NCBI RefSeq assembly: GCF_018555385.1 | Contig: NZ_JAFEJS010000013.1 | Location: 1-64,000, forward strand | Length of the DNA: 64,000 nt | Source: Bifidobacterium santillanense | GTDB lineage: Bacteria; Actinomycetota; Actinomycetes; Actinomycetales; Bifidobacteriaceae | Reading direction: 5' to 3' | In this document: positions 55,809 through 64,000 of the stretch, piece by piece | How the letters are laid out: every line of letters starts with the position of its first letter | Numbering within the stretch: the first letter of the stretch is position 1 | Notes under the pieces: model-generated | Database searches by the model: none | Told to the model about the DNA's origin: nothing | Seen by the model: the letters and a program-made list of their open reading frames with translations, nothing else | Translations under genes and position numbers: made by a program

Positions 55809-55994
55809 TTGCCTACCTATCATTACCGCTGCAAGAACTGCGGATACGATTTCACCGAGCACCAGTCGTTCGACGACGCCCCGATCACCGTGTGCCCCGA
55901 GTGCCACGAGGAGCAGGTGCGCAAGATCTTCTCCGCCGTGCCGATCGAGTTCAAGGGCAGCGGCTTCTACCGCACCGACTCCGGCAAGAAGTGA
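55809..55994 (+). CDS. FmdB-family zinc-ribbon protein
   Basis: 61 aa starting at TTG 55809 (PTYHYRCKNCGYDFTEH), supported by AGGAGG 6 nt upstream; the longer ATG-started reading has no such site. Zinc-ribbon cysteines lie in CKNCG and CPECH. The family is called a putative regulator, but no function is proven. It is next to a SAF-domain gene, a common pairing. Confidence 0.88.
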   Translation: MPTYHYRCKNCGYDFTEHQSFDDAPITVCPECHEEQVRKIFSAVPIEFKGSGFYRTDSGKK

Positions 55995-56076
55995 GTTTGT
56001 GAAGATTCGCGAGGGCTTCGTCCACATCGTCCGGGCGGGTTGACTTCAGGTCGATCCGACCCGGACGATGGCGTTT

Positions 56077-56742
56077 ATGACGAAGAACACCACCCCACCC
56101 TGGGCGCGGGTCATGCGCCCCACTCTGTCCGGACGGCGCATCCGCGCGCGTCTGGTGCGGCTTGCCGCGGCGCTCATCGCCGGGCTGGCCGTGTTCGTCA
56201 CGTTGTCCTCGATCGGCGCGATGACCGCCACCACGTCGGTGGTGGTGGCGTCCCGCGACATCGCACGGGGCAGCGTCATCCGCCGCAGGGACGTGACGAT
56301 GGTCGAGGTGCCCGCCTCGGCCGCCACCGAGACGGCCCTGACCGCAATCGACGACGTGGTCGGTTCGGTCGCCCAGATCGACATCGGCGAGCATCAGCCG
56401 ATGTATCCGTCGCTGACGCGCGATGCGCCGGTCATCCCGCCGGGACGCAGCGCGCTCGAGCTGAAGGTGTCGAACGACGTGTCCGACCTGCTGCCCGGCG
56501 ACGTCATCTCGCTGGTATCCGCGGTGGGCTGCGCGCCCGCCGAGACGGCCGAGCATCTGGGCGAGGTCGGCGGCGAGGAGAAGGAGGGGCTGTGCACGCT
56601 GACGAATCAGGCGCTGGTGATGGGCCGCCCCGCGACCTCGGATTCCGGCGTCGTGACGATCGAGGTCGCGGTGGAGCCGGACGCGGCGCTGCGCGTGATG
56701 AACTCCGCCGACGTGGGCGCGGTCGTCGCCGTGCAGCAGTAG
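56077..56742 (+). CDS. SAF-domain membrane-anchored protein (CpaB-like)
   Basis: 221 aa. A basic N-terminus and one membrane helix (about 25-50) precede a SAF domain (VVVASRDIARGSVIRRRDVTMVEVP) and a second beta-rich region (ELKVSNDVSDLLPGDVISLV). It resembles the FlgA/CpaB group involved in pilus or periplasmic assembly, but no pilus genes are in the window. ATGs at 56068 and 56077 are both possible. A CATCGTCCGGG/CCCGGACGATG hairpin (56025-56070) overlaps the first, which favours the second. Confidence 0.7.
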   Translation: MTKNTTPPWARVMRPTLSGRRIRARLVRLAAALIAGLAVFVTLSSIGAMTATTSVVVASRDIARGSVIRRRDVTMVEVPASAATETALTAIDDVVGSVAQIDIGEHQPMYPSLTRDAPVIPPGRSALELKVSNDVSDLLPGDVISLVSAVGCAPAETAEHLGEVGGEEKEGLCTLTNQALVMGRPATSDSGVVTIEVAVEPDAALRVMNSADVGAVVAVQQ

Positions 56743-56763
56743 CGCCGCTCCCCCGCTTCTCTA

Positions 56764-56964
56764 TTACTCCTTCTCGCTGAACACCGCCCAGTGCGGCGGC
56801 AGCTCGTTCAGGATGCGCTTGTCGTCGTCGGCCGCCCGCTGCCGGTCGGTCATCATGTCCGACGGCTCGAGCTTGACGCCGTCGGCGTCGAATCGTTCGG
56901 TGCCCTGCCGCACGACGCGCTTGTGCTTGCGCGGCGTGCGGCGCTGCGCGGAGTACTCGCCCAT
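56764..56964 (-). CDS. 66-aa basic/acidic protein, translationally coupled
   Basis: Reads MGEYSAQRRTPRKHKRVVRQ, then GTERFDADGVKLEPSDMM and a tail ending HWAVFSEKE. Its ATG shares one base with the stop of the helicase-like gene (TGATG), so translation is almost certainly coupled. No family recognised: basic first third, charged remainder, no membrane segment or cysteines. Too short for most annotation pipelines; the coupling and ordinary codon use argue it is real. Confidence 0.65.
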   Translation of the reverse strand: MGEYSAQRRTPRKHKRVVRQGTERFDADGVKLEPSDMMTDRQRAADDDKRILNELPPHWAVFSEKE

Positions 56965-59900
56965 CACTTGATCTCCCGGTAGATCTCGCCCAGCTTGGCG
57001 ACGATGCGGTCGACTTCCTTCTCCGGATTGACGAACGCGCCGACGCTCCACACGGTCGCGACCGACCAGCCGAGGGTCATCAGGTCCGCCGCAAGCATGC
57101 GGTGGCGCTCCCTCGTGGACTGGATGGACATGTACCCGGCGTCGTCGGTGAGGACCGCAAGCGCGAACGGCTTGTCCTTGAGGCCCACGACCATCGGGAT
57201 CTTCAGTCCCTTGTCGAAGCCGTAGTCGATGGCGACCTTGAGCCCGCGCGAGCGGATGCGGTCGGCCAGATCGTTGAACAGGGTGTTGTTGCCGGAGGCG
57301 GTCTCCGCGGGACGCACGGTGTCGTCGTTGAGCTGCTCGGCCCACCTGAGCATGGTCTTGAGCAGCTGCGGTCCGGCCGAGTGGATGCGCTCGTCGAGCA
57401 TCTCGTCGGAGGAGAACGAGGAGACGATGTCGAGGTTGCGGTCGGCGAGGGCGAGGGCGTCGAGCAGGAGGTTGCGCCCGCCCGGCTCCTCGATGGCGCC
57501 GAACTGCTGCAGCAGCTTGCCGTACGCGGTCTTCGCGTAGCACATCGAGAAGATCACGTCGGTGGCCTGGGCGCCGGCGACCTCGCGGATGCTCACGATG
57601 CGCACATGGCGCAGGAAGCTGCCCATCGACTTGTCCCTGCCGGCCAGCGCCTTGAGCTCGGCGCCGAGTCGGACGCGGAATCCGTCGGTCATCGTCACGA
57701 CGGTGAGCATGTACCCGGCCGGGACGATCGTGAAGCTGGAGGCGCGTTCGGTGATCAGGCGCACGACCTCGTCGATCTCCGTCTGGCTGGACTCGACCAG
57801 GCCGCTGGCGAAGACCGGCGTGCCGCTGGCCTCGATCTTGTGGTAGGCGACGCGGCCGACCGATCCCTCGGTGGTGACGTCGTAGCGCACGGCGCCGTAC
57901 CCCTCGGTCTCGAGGAACGCGGTGAGTCTCGGCGCGCGGCGGACCGGATGCGACTTGACCTCGACGCCCGGCAGCATGTCGATGAGCTGTTTGAGGCTCG
58001 GGCAGGTGACGGTGCCGCGGTGCGCGATCACGACGACCTGCTTGACGCGCACGAGTACGCTGAGCAGCTGGATCGCCGGGATGTGCGCGCAGGCGTCGAC
58101 GATCGCGACGTCGGCGAGCTCGTGCGGCTGCGTGAGCGAGGCGAGCGTGTCCGGCGTGGCCATGAGGATCGGCTTGGCGGCCGCCAGGATCGCCGGATGG
58201 TCGCGGCGGATGTGGTCGAGCGTGACGTGGCCGCGGCCGGCGAGCTGCGTGTGCAGCAGGTTCGCCTCCTGCGTGCGCGCGAACAGCATGTCGCACAGCC
58301 TGCGCATCGACTCCTGGGCGACCATCGGGCCGACGGAGCGCACGTGCTCCACGTCCACCTGCTCGAAGCGCTCGGTGGCGTTGGCCAGCACGGAACCGTC
58401 CTGGTTCGAGATGATCGGCGAGGAGCGCACGATGTCCTCGAACACCGTGGTCCACCACGCCAGCTTGAGCTCGTCGCCGACGACGTTGCCCGGCACGTGG
58501 CGGTTGGTGAAGTCGGCGACCAGATCGTTGAGGCCCGCGGCCTGGAACTCGTTCTCGAGGCGGCAGCGCTCGGGCAGCGAGTCGAGGGCCTTGCGGTCGT
58601 CGAGCAGGGCCTTGAGGCGCTGTTCGACGTCGTTGAAGTCGCGCGTCTCCAGCTCGCCGCCGAGCGGCGTGGTGCTCAGCACGGCGTCGAGCGCGACCAT
58701 GTCCTGCGACATGGTCTCCTGCGCGGCGATCATCTGGTCGAGCTTGGGCGGCAGCACCGGCCATCCGCCGTGCGGCACCAGCGAATGCCACTGCTCGGCC
58801 TGCTTCTTGACGACGACGAGCGCGGCGTGCATGTCCTCGACCTGGGCGCCGACGCGCAGCAGGGACTTGGCCTCGCGTGCGTGGCGGCGACGCTCCCAGA
58901 AGCCCATCGTCGTGCCTTCGGCCTTGCGGTCGGTCTTCGACTTGGTGGCCTCGATCATCGAGTCGACGTCGCGTTCGAAGATCTCCGGCTGGAACACGTC
59001 GAGCACGCGGCGCAGGTTCTTCAGGACGATGATCTGGCGGGCCCAGTCGCGCGCGGTGGCGGGCACCGGGAAACCGCAGGTCTGCACGGTGGAGGCGACG
59101 TGCTCACGCACGGCCGGCAGCACCTTCTGCAGCAGGTCCATGACGCGCTGGTAGGTGGTCACGGCGTCCTTCTCGCTGGTGATCGACGCCTTGTACCATG
59201 CGGTGTCGTTCGGGCCGATCGTGTACTCGCCGACCTCGCCGGCGCGTTCGAGCTTGCGGGTCCATTCGTCCAGATGGCCGCCGATCTGGCGCGCGGACGC
59301 CTCGGTCAGGCGCACGCGCGTGGCCGGATGCGTCGGGGCGATGGAGATCGCGGCGAGGTTCTGGATGGTCTGGTAGGCGGAGACGCCCCACTTGTCGCTC
59401 ACGCCGTGCAGATCGCCCAGATAGCGGGTCAGACGGGAGCGCACGCCGACCAGTTCGTCGGCCAGCTGATCGAAGTGCTGGGTGGCGACGCCCTCCTGGA
59501 AGCCGACGGCGGTGATGAGCTGGCGGTCGATGTCCGCGTTCGCGTTCTCGTCGGCGATGTCGAGCAGCATGCCCTGCATCTCGTTGGCGCGGATCACCTG
59601 CGTGAAGCGGCGCTTCTGTTCGGCCACGCCCGGCACGTACAGCACGGAGCGGCCGTTCATCACGCATCGGGAGGCGATGGCCGCTGCCTGCTCGGCGGTG
59701 TCGCGGCCGAGCGCGCCGTCCACGCTGACCGAATGCCCGGAGGCGGCCAGCTGCGCGGCGTAGCGCACGGTGTTGTCGACGTCGCCGACCTCGTATTCGG
59801 TGTGCGGATCGGCGTCGAACGGGCTGTAGTCCGGGATCGAGGCGTTGCGCAGCGAGTTCGCGGCGTCCTCGTCGCCGGCGATCGCGTCGAGCAGCGTGTT

Positions 59901-60563
59901 GCCGCTGGGGCCGTCGCCGAGCTCGTCGATGATGTGCTGGGTCTCGGTGAGGATCTGCGCGGCGGGCTCCATGAAGCAGCCGAGGATGATGTGGCGTTCG
60001 ATGGAGAAGTCGGCGATGCGCGCCTTGATCTGGTTGGTGATCGCGGCGAAGACGGCGGACGTCTCGGGCGTGCCGGAGGCGTAGTGGGAGCCGTCGAACA
60101 GGTAGTTCTCGTCCAGATCGACGCCGATCGAGTGCATGACGGAGACGAACGAGGCGTTGAGCGCGACGTTGCCGGTGAAGGTGATCGACGAATGGCCGGG
60201 GGTGGCGTCGGCCTCGGCGGAGACCGGGTAGAGCAGCACGGGCAGGGCGTTGCCCTTCCACGTGGCCACGCCCACGACGAGCGAGAGCTCGGCGACGCCG
60301 GACACGCGCTTCTTGGCGCTGCGGTCGTCGAGCACGCGGCCGAGGCGACGTTCGGCGGCGCGCAGCATGCCGTTGTCGCGGAAGAGCGATTCGAGCGTGA
60401 CGTGCCCGGAGGCGAACAACTGCGCGATGCCGGAGGGATGCGCGTGGGTCAGATCGAGCTGCGCCGCGAGCTGGTTGATGTTCTCCAGCGGCGACGGCAC
60501 CAGGGAGGCACGGTATCTGTCGTGCCATTCCTGCAGACGGTCAAGCGTCAGTTGCGTGCTCAT
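56964..60563 (-). CDS. large SF1-helicase-like protein with degenerate motifs and C-terminal nuclease-like domain
   Basis: 1,199 aa. An N-terminal region with VVGVATWKGNALPVLLYPV is typical of actinobacterial DUF4011-like proteins. The helicase fold continues, but the Walker A position reads DGALGRDTAEQ (about 277) instead of GxPGTGKT, and the DExx position reads VDACAHIP (about 819). The last ~105 residues resemble the Vsr-like MTES_1575 nuclease domain (RERHRMLAADLMTLGW, ATVWSVGAF), yet the metal-binding Asp of its first strand reads KIPMVV. So an ATPase or nuclease activity is doubtful. It starts 7 bp after the FHA gene stop and overlaps the 66-aa gene. Confidence 0.75.
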   Translation of the reverse strand: MSTQLTLDRLQEWHDRYRASLVPSPLENINQLAAQLDLTHAHPSGIAQLFASGHVTLESLFRDNGMLRAAERRLGRVLDDRSAKKRVSGVAELSLVVGVATWKGNALPVLLYPVSAEADATPGHSSITFTGNVALNASFVSVMHSIGVDLDENYLFDGSHYASGTPETSAVFAAITNQIKARIADFSIERHIILGCFMEPAAQILTETQHIIDELGDGPSGNTLLDAIAGDEDAANSLRNASIPDYSPFDADPHTEYEVGDVDNTVRYAAQLAASGHSVSVDGALGRDTAEQAAAIASRCVMNGRSVLYVPGVAEQKRRFTQVIRANEMQGMLLDIADENANADIDRQLITAVGFQEGVATQHFDQLADELVGVRSRLTRYLGDLHGVSDKWGVSAYQTIQNLAAISIAPTHPATRVRLTEASARQIGGHLDEWTRKLERAGEVGEYTIGPNDTAWYKASITSEKDAVTTYQRVMDLLQKVLPAVREHVASTVQTCGFPVPATARDWARQIIVLKNLRRVLDVFQPEIFERDVDSMIEATKSKTDRKAEGTTMGFWERRRHAREAKSLLRVGAQVEDMHAALVVVKKQAEQWHSLVPHGGWPVLPPKLDQMIAAQETMSQDMVALDAVLSTTPLGGELETRDFNDVEQRLKALLDDRKALDSLPERCRLENEFQAAGLNDLVADFTNRHVPGNVVGDELKLAWWTTVFEDIVRSSPIISNQDGSVLANATERFEQVDVEHVRSVGPMVAQESMRRLCDMLFARTQEANLLHTQLAGRGHVTLDHIRRDHPAILAAAKPILMATPDTLASLTQPHELADVAIVDACAHIPAIQLLSVLVRVKQVVVIAHRGTVTCPSLKQLIDMLPGVEVKSHPVRRAPRLTAFLETEGYGAVRYDVTTEGSVGRVAYHKIEASGTPVFASGLVESSQTEIDEVVRLITERASSFTIVPAGYMLTVVTMTDGFRVRLGAELKALAGRDKSMGSFLRHVRIVSIREVAGAQATDVIFSMCYAKTAYGKLLQQFGAIEEPGGRNLLLDALALADRNLDIVSSFSSDEMLDERIHSAGPQLLKTMLRWAEQLNDDTVRPAETASGNNTLFNDLADRIRSRGLKVAIDYGFDKGLKIPMVVGLKDKPFALAVLTDDAGYMSIQSTRERHRMLAADLMTLGWSVATVWSVGAFVNPEKEVDRIVAKLGEIYREIK

Positions 60564-60570
60564 CGTGCAC

Positions 60571-62037
60571 TCACTTTCCTACCGCTTCACGGTAATCCTG
60601 GTAGCCCGCGTTGTGCGCGAGCGCCTCGTCGATGTCGTGGTTGCCCTGCGCGGCGAGCCAGGCGTACAGGTCGTCGTAGAGCGCGGGGTTCATCGCGAGG
60701 AACGGCAGCAGCTCGCGGTGACGGGCCATCTCGAACTGCCTGGTCATGTCGGTGGTGTGACGGGCGTCCTCGGAGGTGTATCCGTCGACCTCGATGATCT
60801 GCGGAGGACGCTCGAAGTCTCCGTTCGAGACCTTCTCGAACACGGAGCCGGGTTCCGGATCGAAGGCGGGGCCCGCGGCGCGGGCGGCGAGCGCCTGATC
60901 CACGACGGTCTCGACCGGCTGCGGCTGGTTCTGGGCCGGCTGGTTCTCCATCGGCACGGTGTTGTCCTGGACGGCGAAGGCCGAGACGACTCCGGTGGTC
61001 GTGGGCGCGACGGTCCGGGAGACGCGGACGTCGGCGCCGGCGCCGGCGATTCCGGCGGCCGGGGCGGCCTCGGCGTCCTCGGGTTCGGACGCATCGCCGG
61101 CATCGTCCGGCACGCCGTTCATCGCATCGGCGAAGAGGTCGCGCGGCGCGGGCTTCGCGTTCGGATCGTCCACGCGCAGCGGCATCGAATCGGGATGATG
61201 ATCGTCGCCGGCGTTCCGGACGGGCTGTTCGACCGGCTGAACGGGCTGATGGATCGGGGCCGGCTCGAAGTCCTGCGGCGCGTCCTGCACGACGGGCCGC
61301 TCCTCGGGCGCGGTGTGCGCCTCGGCCACGGGCGCGGAGACGCCGGGCACCGCCAGCGAATCGGACGTCTCGGAGATCTCCGACTCCGCCTCCGCGGCGG
61401 CGCTCACGGGATCGACGGACGGGAAGTCCACCTCCACATGGAAATCGGACTGGGGCTCGTCGTCCGAGTCCGGCGACGGCTCGGTGCCGGCCAGGGACCT
61501 GACGGGCGCGGCCGAGGTCGCGTTGAAGACCGCGGTCGGCTCGCCGGCACGCAGGTCGAGGATGTCGTCGACGGACATGTCGGCGGCCTCCGGCTCCTGA
61601 CGGACGGTGGTCGGCGACGAATAGTCGAACAGGTTCGGCACGTGGGGCGTAAACGGCTTGACCGCAGGCTCGGGCTGGTCGACGCGCATGAAGTCGATCG
61701 GCACATCGCCGAACTGCAGACGGATCGGGGAGGTCGGCAGAGGGAAGTCGCGGCCGGCGGGCAGACGCATGAGTTCGCCGTCCGAGTTGACCACGTAGGA
61801 TCCGTTGGTGGAATTGAGATCGCGCAGCAGCGCATCGCCGTCCTCGGTGACGGTGAGCAGCGCATGGCGCTTCGACATCGATTTGGCGGAATCCTCGACC
61901 TCCAGTCGAGCGACGCCGTCGTCGGGCAGCGGACGCAACGGCTTGCGGCCGATTTCGAGGCTCTCGCCCGGACGCACGCCGACCTGGTTGCCGCCATTGA
62001 CCTTCACCCGCCACTGGCTCGTCGTATGGTCACTCAC
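60571..62037 (-). CDS. FHA-domain protein with long linker and C-terminal helical repeat
   Basis: 488 aa from GTG 62037 (VSDHTTSQWRVKV), with GGAAGG 8 nt upstream. Residues about 20-110 form the FHA phosphothreonine-binding domain (EIGRKPLRPLP, SKSMSKRHALL, LRDLNSTNGSYVV), with the conserved Gly-Arg, Ser-x-x-His and Asn-Gly. A ~300-residue Pro/Ala/Asp/Glu-rich linker follows, then an LRV-like segment (RHRELLPFLAMNPALYDDLYAWLA). Probably a Ser/Thr-kinase-responsive adaptor. It heads an operon with the helicase-like and 66-aa genes. Confidence 0.85.
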   Translation of the reverse strand: MSDHTTSQWRVKVNGGNQVGVRPGESLEIGRKPLRPLPDDGVARLEVEDSAKSMSKRHALLTVTEDGDALLRDLNSTNGSYVVNSDGELMRLPAGRDFPLPTSPIRLQFGDVPIDFMRVDQPEPAVKPFTPHVPNLFDYSSPTTVRQEPEAADMSVDDILDLRAGEPTAVFNATSAAPVRSLAGTEPSPDSDDEPQSDFHVEVDFPSVDPVSAAAEAESEISETSDSLAVPGVSAPVAEAHTAPEERPVVQDAPQDFEPAPIHQPVQPVEQPVRNAGDDHHPDSMPLRVDDPNAKPAPRDLFADAMNGVPDDAGDASEPEDAEAAPAAGIAGAGADVRVSRTVAPTTTGVVSAFAVQDNTVPMENQPAQNQPQPVETVVDQALAARAAGPAFDPEPGSVFEKVSNGDFERPPQIIEVDGYTSEDARHTTDMTRQFEMARHRELLPFLAMNPALYDDLYAWLAAQGNHDIDEALAHNAGYQDYREAVGK

Positions 62038-62164
62038 CGTGTCGGCCTTCCTTTCCTTCGCATCCTCATGCCGAGAGCGTGTTCGCATCCACACACTATT
62101 GCTTATTCTGTCATGCCGCACCGGCATTTTCGGCATTTGCCGTATTATCCACCCACGAATTGAC

Positions 62165-62201
62165 GAAACCCCGCACCGGCACGAAGCGGATGCGGGGTTT
62201 C
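62165..62201 (-). terminator. terminator after rplL
   Basis: GAAACCCCGCA (62165-62175) and TGCGGGGTTTC (62191-62201) form an 11-bp stem 45 bp after the rplL stop; the minus strand continues with TCGTCAATTC. Its arms resemble the rpsI terminator arms. Confidence 0.8.
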
Positions 62202-62245
62202 ACGCGCTAAGTTGAGCGATGATGTGCGGCCTCAGGCCGCGACAA

Positions 62246-62626
62246 TCACTTGAGCTCGACGGTGGCGCCAGCCTCTTCCAGCTGGGACTTCGCCTTCTCG
62301 GCGTCTTCCTTCTTGGCCTTCTCGAGGATGGTGGTCGGAGCGCCGTCAACCATGCCCTTGGCATCGGCCAGGCCGGCGCCGGTGATGGCCTTGACAGCCT
62401 TGATGACCTGGATCTTCTTGTCGCCAACGGCGGAGAGGACGACGTCGAACTCGGTCTTCTCCTCTTCCTCGGCGGCAGCGGCCGGGGCGGCGGCAACGGC
62501 GACGGCGGCCGGAGCGGCAGCCTCGACGTCGAACTTCTCCTCGAAGGCCTTCACGAACTCGGAGAGCTCGACGAGGGTCATTTCACCGAAGGCTTCCAGC
62601 AGCTCATCCTGGGTGAACTTAGCCAT
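62246..62626 (-). CDS. rplL: 50S ribosomal protein L7/L12
   Basis: 126 aa. The N-terminal dimerisation helix ([21 protein letters not shown]), an Ala-rich hinge and the C-terminal factor-binding domain ([32 protein letters not shown]) are intact. It forms the stalk with L10. The 124-bp gap from rplJ contains no terminator-like stem. Confidence 0.97.
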   Translation of the reverse strand: MAKFTQDELLEAFGEMTLVELSEFVKAFEEKFDVEAAAPAAVAVAAAPAAAAEEEEKTEFDVVLSAVGDKKIQVIKAVKAITGAGLADAKGMVDGAPTTILEKAKKEDAEKAKSQLEEAGATVELK

Positions 62627-62750
62627 AATGGCTTCCTTTCAATCATGGCGACGGGTTGGGGTTGAAGAGGTTGCCCGTCACCTAAAATTCTATTTCTTTT
62701 TCGGGTCCGACTGGACGATCACGCGGCGGCCGCTAGGGCCTGCCAGATGA

Positions 62751-63272
62751 TCAGGCAGCCTTCTCCTGCTTCTCGCGCAGCGCATCGATCGTACGCACGG
62801 CCTTGGTCGGCAGGGCGTTGAACAGGTACGCGGCCTTGGACATCGTAGCCTTGATGTCGCCGGCGAACTCGGCGAGCAGCTGCGGGCGGGACTTGAGATC
62901 CGCCAGCTTGGTCGCACCTTCGGCGTCGTAGACGGTGCCGTCGGCGTAACCGCCCTTGATGACAAGGGCCTTGTTGGTCTTGGCGAAGTCACGGATGGTC
63001 TTCGCAGCCTCGATGAAGTCGCCCTTCACGAAGGTGATGGCGGTCGGGCCGGAAAGGATCTCGTCGAGACCCTCGATGCCCGCTTCCTTGGCGGCGATAC
63101 GTGCCAGCGTGTTCTTTGCCACGGTGTAGGAAGTATCGCGGCCTAGCTTTTCGCGCAGATCACTGACCTGCGGAACGGTAAGCCCGCGGTACTCGGTGAG
63201 GTAGATCGCGTCAGCAGCACGGAACTGAGCCGTAAGCTGGGCAACCACCGCTTCCTTTTCGGGCCTCTTCAT
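62751..63272 (-). CDS. rplJ: 50S ribosomal protein L10
   Basis: 173 aa from MKRPEKEAVVAQLTAQFR; a 77-codon in-frame extension runs through the leader and is rejected. YRGLTVPQVSDLREKLG and VAKNTLARIAAKEAG are typical. L10 anchors L7/L12 and, in other bacteria, represses its own mRNA through the leader. Confidence 0.97.
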   Translation of the reverse strand: MKRPEKEAVVAQLTAQFRAADAIYLTEYRGLTVPQVSDLREKLGRDTSYTVAKNTLARIAAKEAGIEGLDEILSGPTAITFVKGDFIEAAKTIRDFAKTNKALVIKGGYADGTVYDAEGATKLADLKSRPQLLAEFAGDIKATMSKAAYLFNALPTKAVRTIDALREKQEKAA

Positions 63273-63503
63273 GGCGTTCCTTCCTAGATCGGCCGTTGAT
63301 CCTTTTCGATCCGGCGCGCCATGCGGGCAATAAAAAAGCCCTGCACGCAGGCAGAGCAACATAAGGCCGTTTCCGGCTGCCCGTAACGGGCTTACATCTC
63401 TCAACCTGCGCTGGCTTGGCGAACCAAACTTCGGGAGCGCATGCGCGCCCCAACCAACGGTCTGTGGTTTACGAGTGGATAAGTTACGGTCCGGTGCGGA
63501 CAA
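63273..63503 (-). promoter_or_regulatory. rplJL promoter, leader and attenuator
   Basis: On the minus strand TTGTCC (63498-63503) and TATCCA (63476-63481), 16 bp apart, predict a ~197-nt leader. It contains GCCCG-TTA-CGGGC, a GCCG/CGGC stem and then an intrinsic terminator at 63332-63357 (imperfect GC stem followed by TTTTTT) about 60 nt before the ATG. This is the layout of an L10-responsive leader; autoregulation is inferred. Confidence 0.65.
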
Positions 63504-63558
63504 GGATGGGTCTCGGCGTGTCGCGCTTGTTGTCGCGGATGTTGTCGCGTACGCGACC

Positions 63559-63645
63559 GGGGCGGGGCCCGATGCGCATCGCCGGACACACTCAAGGCCG
63601 TTCGGCCAAGCCTACGGTCCGGCGATGCGCATCGGGCCCCGCCCC
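63559..63645 (-). repeat. hairpin element copy 3 (variable stem, constant loop)
   Basis: 87 nt. Arms 63559-63586 and 63618-63645 are perfectly complementary over 28 bp. The 31-nt core (63587-63617) starts CACACTC, contains GGCCGTTCGGCC and ends CCTACGG, as in copies 1 and 2 at 45.6-45.8 kb. The arms have no overall identity to the other copies apart from the innermost bases (CAT..., ending CGGA or TCGA). It lies between the hydrolase gene and the rplJ promoter. Confidence 0.93.
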
Positions 63646-63757
63646 TCGGTTCGTCATTACGTCACTTTCGATTCCTCGCCGTCATGTGAACATGACCGGG
63701 ATGGGGTCAGCTGTCGTCTCCCCTGCGGCCTACGCGGACAGCCCACCGGACTGTCCG

Positions 63758-64000
63758 TCATAAAGTCGCGGCGTATTGGGCGACAGAGGCGGCGACCTCC
63801 TTGAGGTAGTCGAGGGAGCGGCGCCAGTGGCCGGGGACCTCGATCGAGTGGTTCGCGTCCGGGTACTCGTGCACGTGCGGGGTCAGGGCGTTGGCGCGGG
63901 CGCGGTCGTAGAACGGGTCTGCGGTGCCGGCGCACACCAGCGGCGCGGGGCCCGGGTAGCGCGAGATGCGCCAGCGCTCCAGCTCGGCCTCGCCGCCCGC
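63758..64000 (-). CDS. alpha/beta hydrolase, C-terminal part (cut by window edge)
   Basis: The last 80 residues are visible. VCAGTADPFYD carries the usual catalytic Asp and DANHSIE the catalytic His of an alpha/beta hydrolase; the nucleophile is outside the window. It ends YLKEVAASVAQYAATL. Substrate unknown. No terminator is obvious before hairpin element copy 3. Confidence 0.75.
   Translation of the reverse strand, partial: AGGEAELERWRISRYPGPAPLVCAGTADPFYDRARANALTPHVHEYPDANHSIEVPGHWRRSLDYLKEVAASVAQYAATL

Noticed and set aside
57102..60797. 1,231-aa open frame opposite the helicase-like gene
   Set aside because: Antisense shadow: low-complexity composition and no ribosome site, against a recognisable protein on the minus strand.

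Overview
The window reads as a chromosomal segment of a high-GC actinobacterium, almost certainly Bifidobacterium. The support is a complete S10-spc-alpha ribosomal protein cluster with a zinc-type S14, a bifunctional AdhE, a GlgX/MalQ glycogen and maltodextrin set, a ferredoxin-dapC pair, a CIRCE-controlled groES that stands apart from groEL, and many genes whose -10 box lies only 6-8 nt before the start codon (leaderless-type starts). I cannot name the species from the sequence alone. No rRNA genes, prophage, insertion sequence, cas genes or plasmid functions were seen.

Layout. 1-3.5 kb: the tail of an unknown gene with a 46-bp tandem duplication, tRNA-Ser(CGA), and a transglutaminase-like plus circularly permuted ATP-grasp/alpha-E pair. 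3.7-19.8 kb: truA on the plus strand, convergent with the minus-strand translation cluster rpsJ-rplCDWB-rpsS-rplV-rpsC-rplP-rpmC-rpsQ / rplNXE-rpsN-rpsH-rplFR-rpsE-rpmD-rplO / secY-adk / infA-rpmJ-rpsM-rpsK-rpoA-rplQ. 20-28 kb: an MFS exporter, acetolactate decarboxylase, a YwiC-like membrane protein, adhE, and an AT-rich regulatory stretch followed by a ROK regulator. 28-37.7 kb: a VOC protein, glgX, rplM-rpsI, malQ, an LRV-repeat protein, a YigZ-family protein and a D-2-hydroxyacid dehydrogenase. 38-46.4 kb: tRNA-Ser(GCU), an RhtA-like exporter, dinB, fdxA-dapC, a cationic amino acid permease, murB, rpmG and a tRNA-Tyr/Thr/Met cluster. 46.6-56.7 kb: moxR plus a fused DUF58-transglutaminase gene, groES, a probable SepX/GlpR-type division membrane protein, a RimJ-like acetyltransferase, 5-formyl-THF cyclo-ligase, an FmdB-type zinc ribbon and a SAF-domain protein. 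56.7-64 kb: an operon of an FHA protein, a 1,199-aa helicase-like protein whose catalytic motifs are eroded, and a 66-aa protein, then rplJ-rplL with an attenuator leader, and the end of an alpha/beta hydrolase gene.

The most unusual signals are non-coding. (1) Three ~88-nt hairpin elements (two at 45.6-45.8 kb in opposite orientation, one at 63.6 kb) share a 31-32 nt loop core but carry 28-29 bp arms that differ between copies and are self-complementary in each. This is the pattern of a structured RNA or DNA hairpin family with a covarying stem. (2) Two arrays (32.8-33.1 kb and 42.4-42.6 kb) of a 24-nt palindrome built on a CCTATAGG centre recur every 51-53 bp, about five DNA helical turns, upstream of rplM-rpsI and of fdxA. 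They look CRISPR-like in period, but the spacers are related to each other and there are no cas genes.

Gene starts were chosen from Shine-Dalgarno spacing, or from the TANNNT-6..8-nt-start pattern where no Shine-Dalgarno exists. Functional calls rest on recognised motifs and gene order; no database search was possible.
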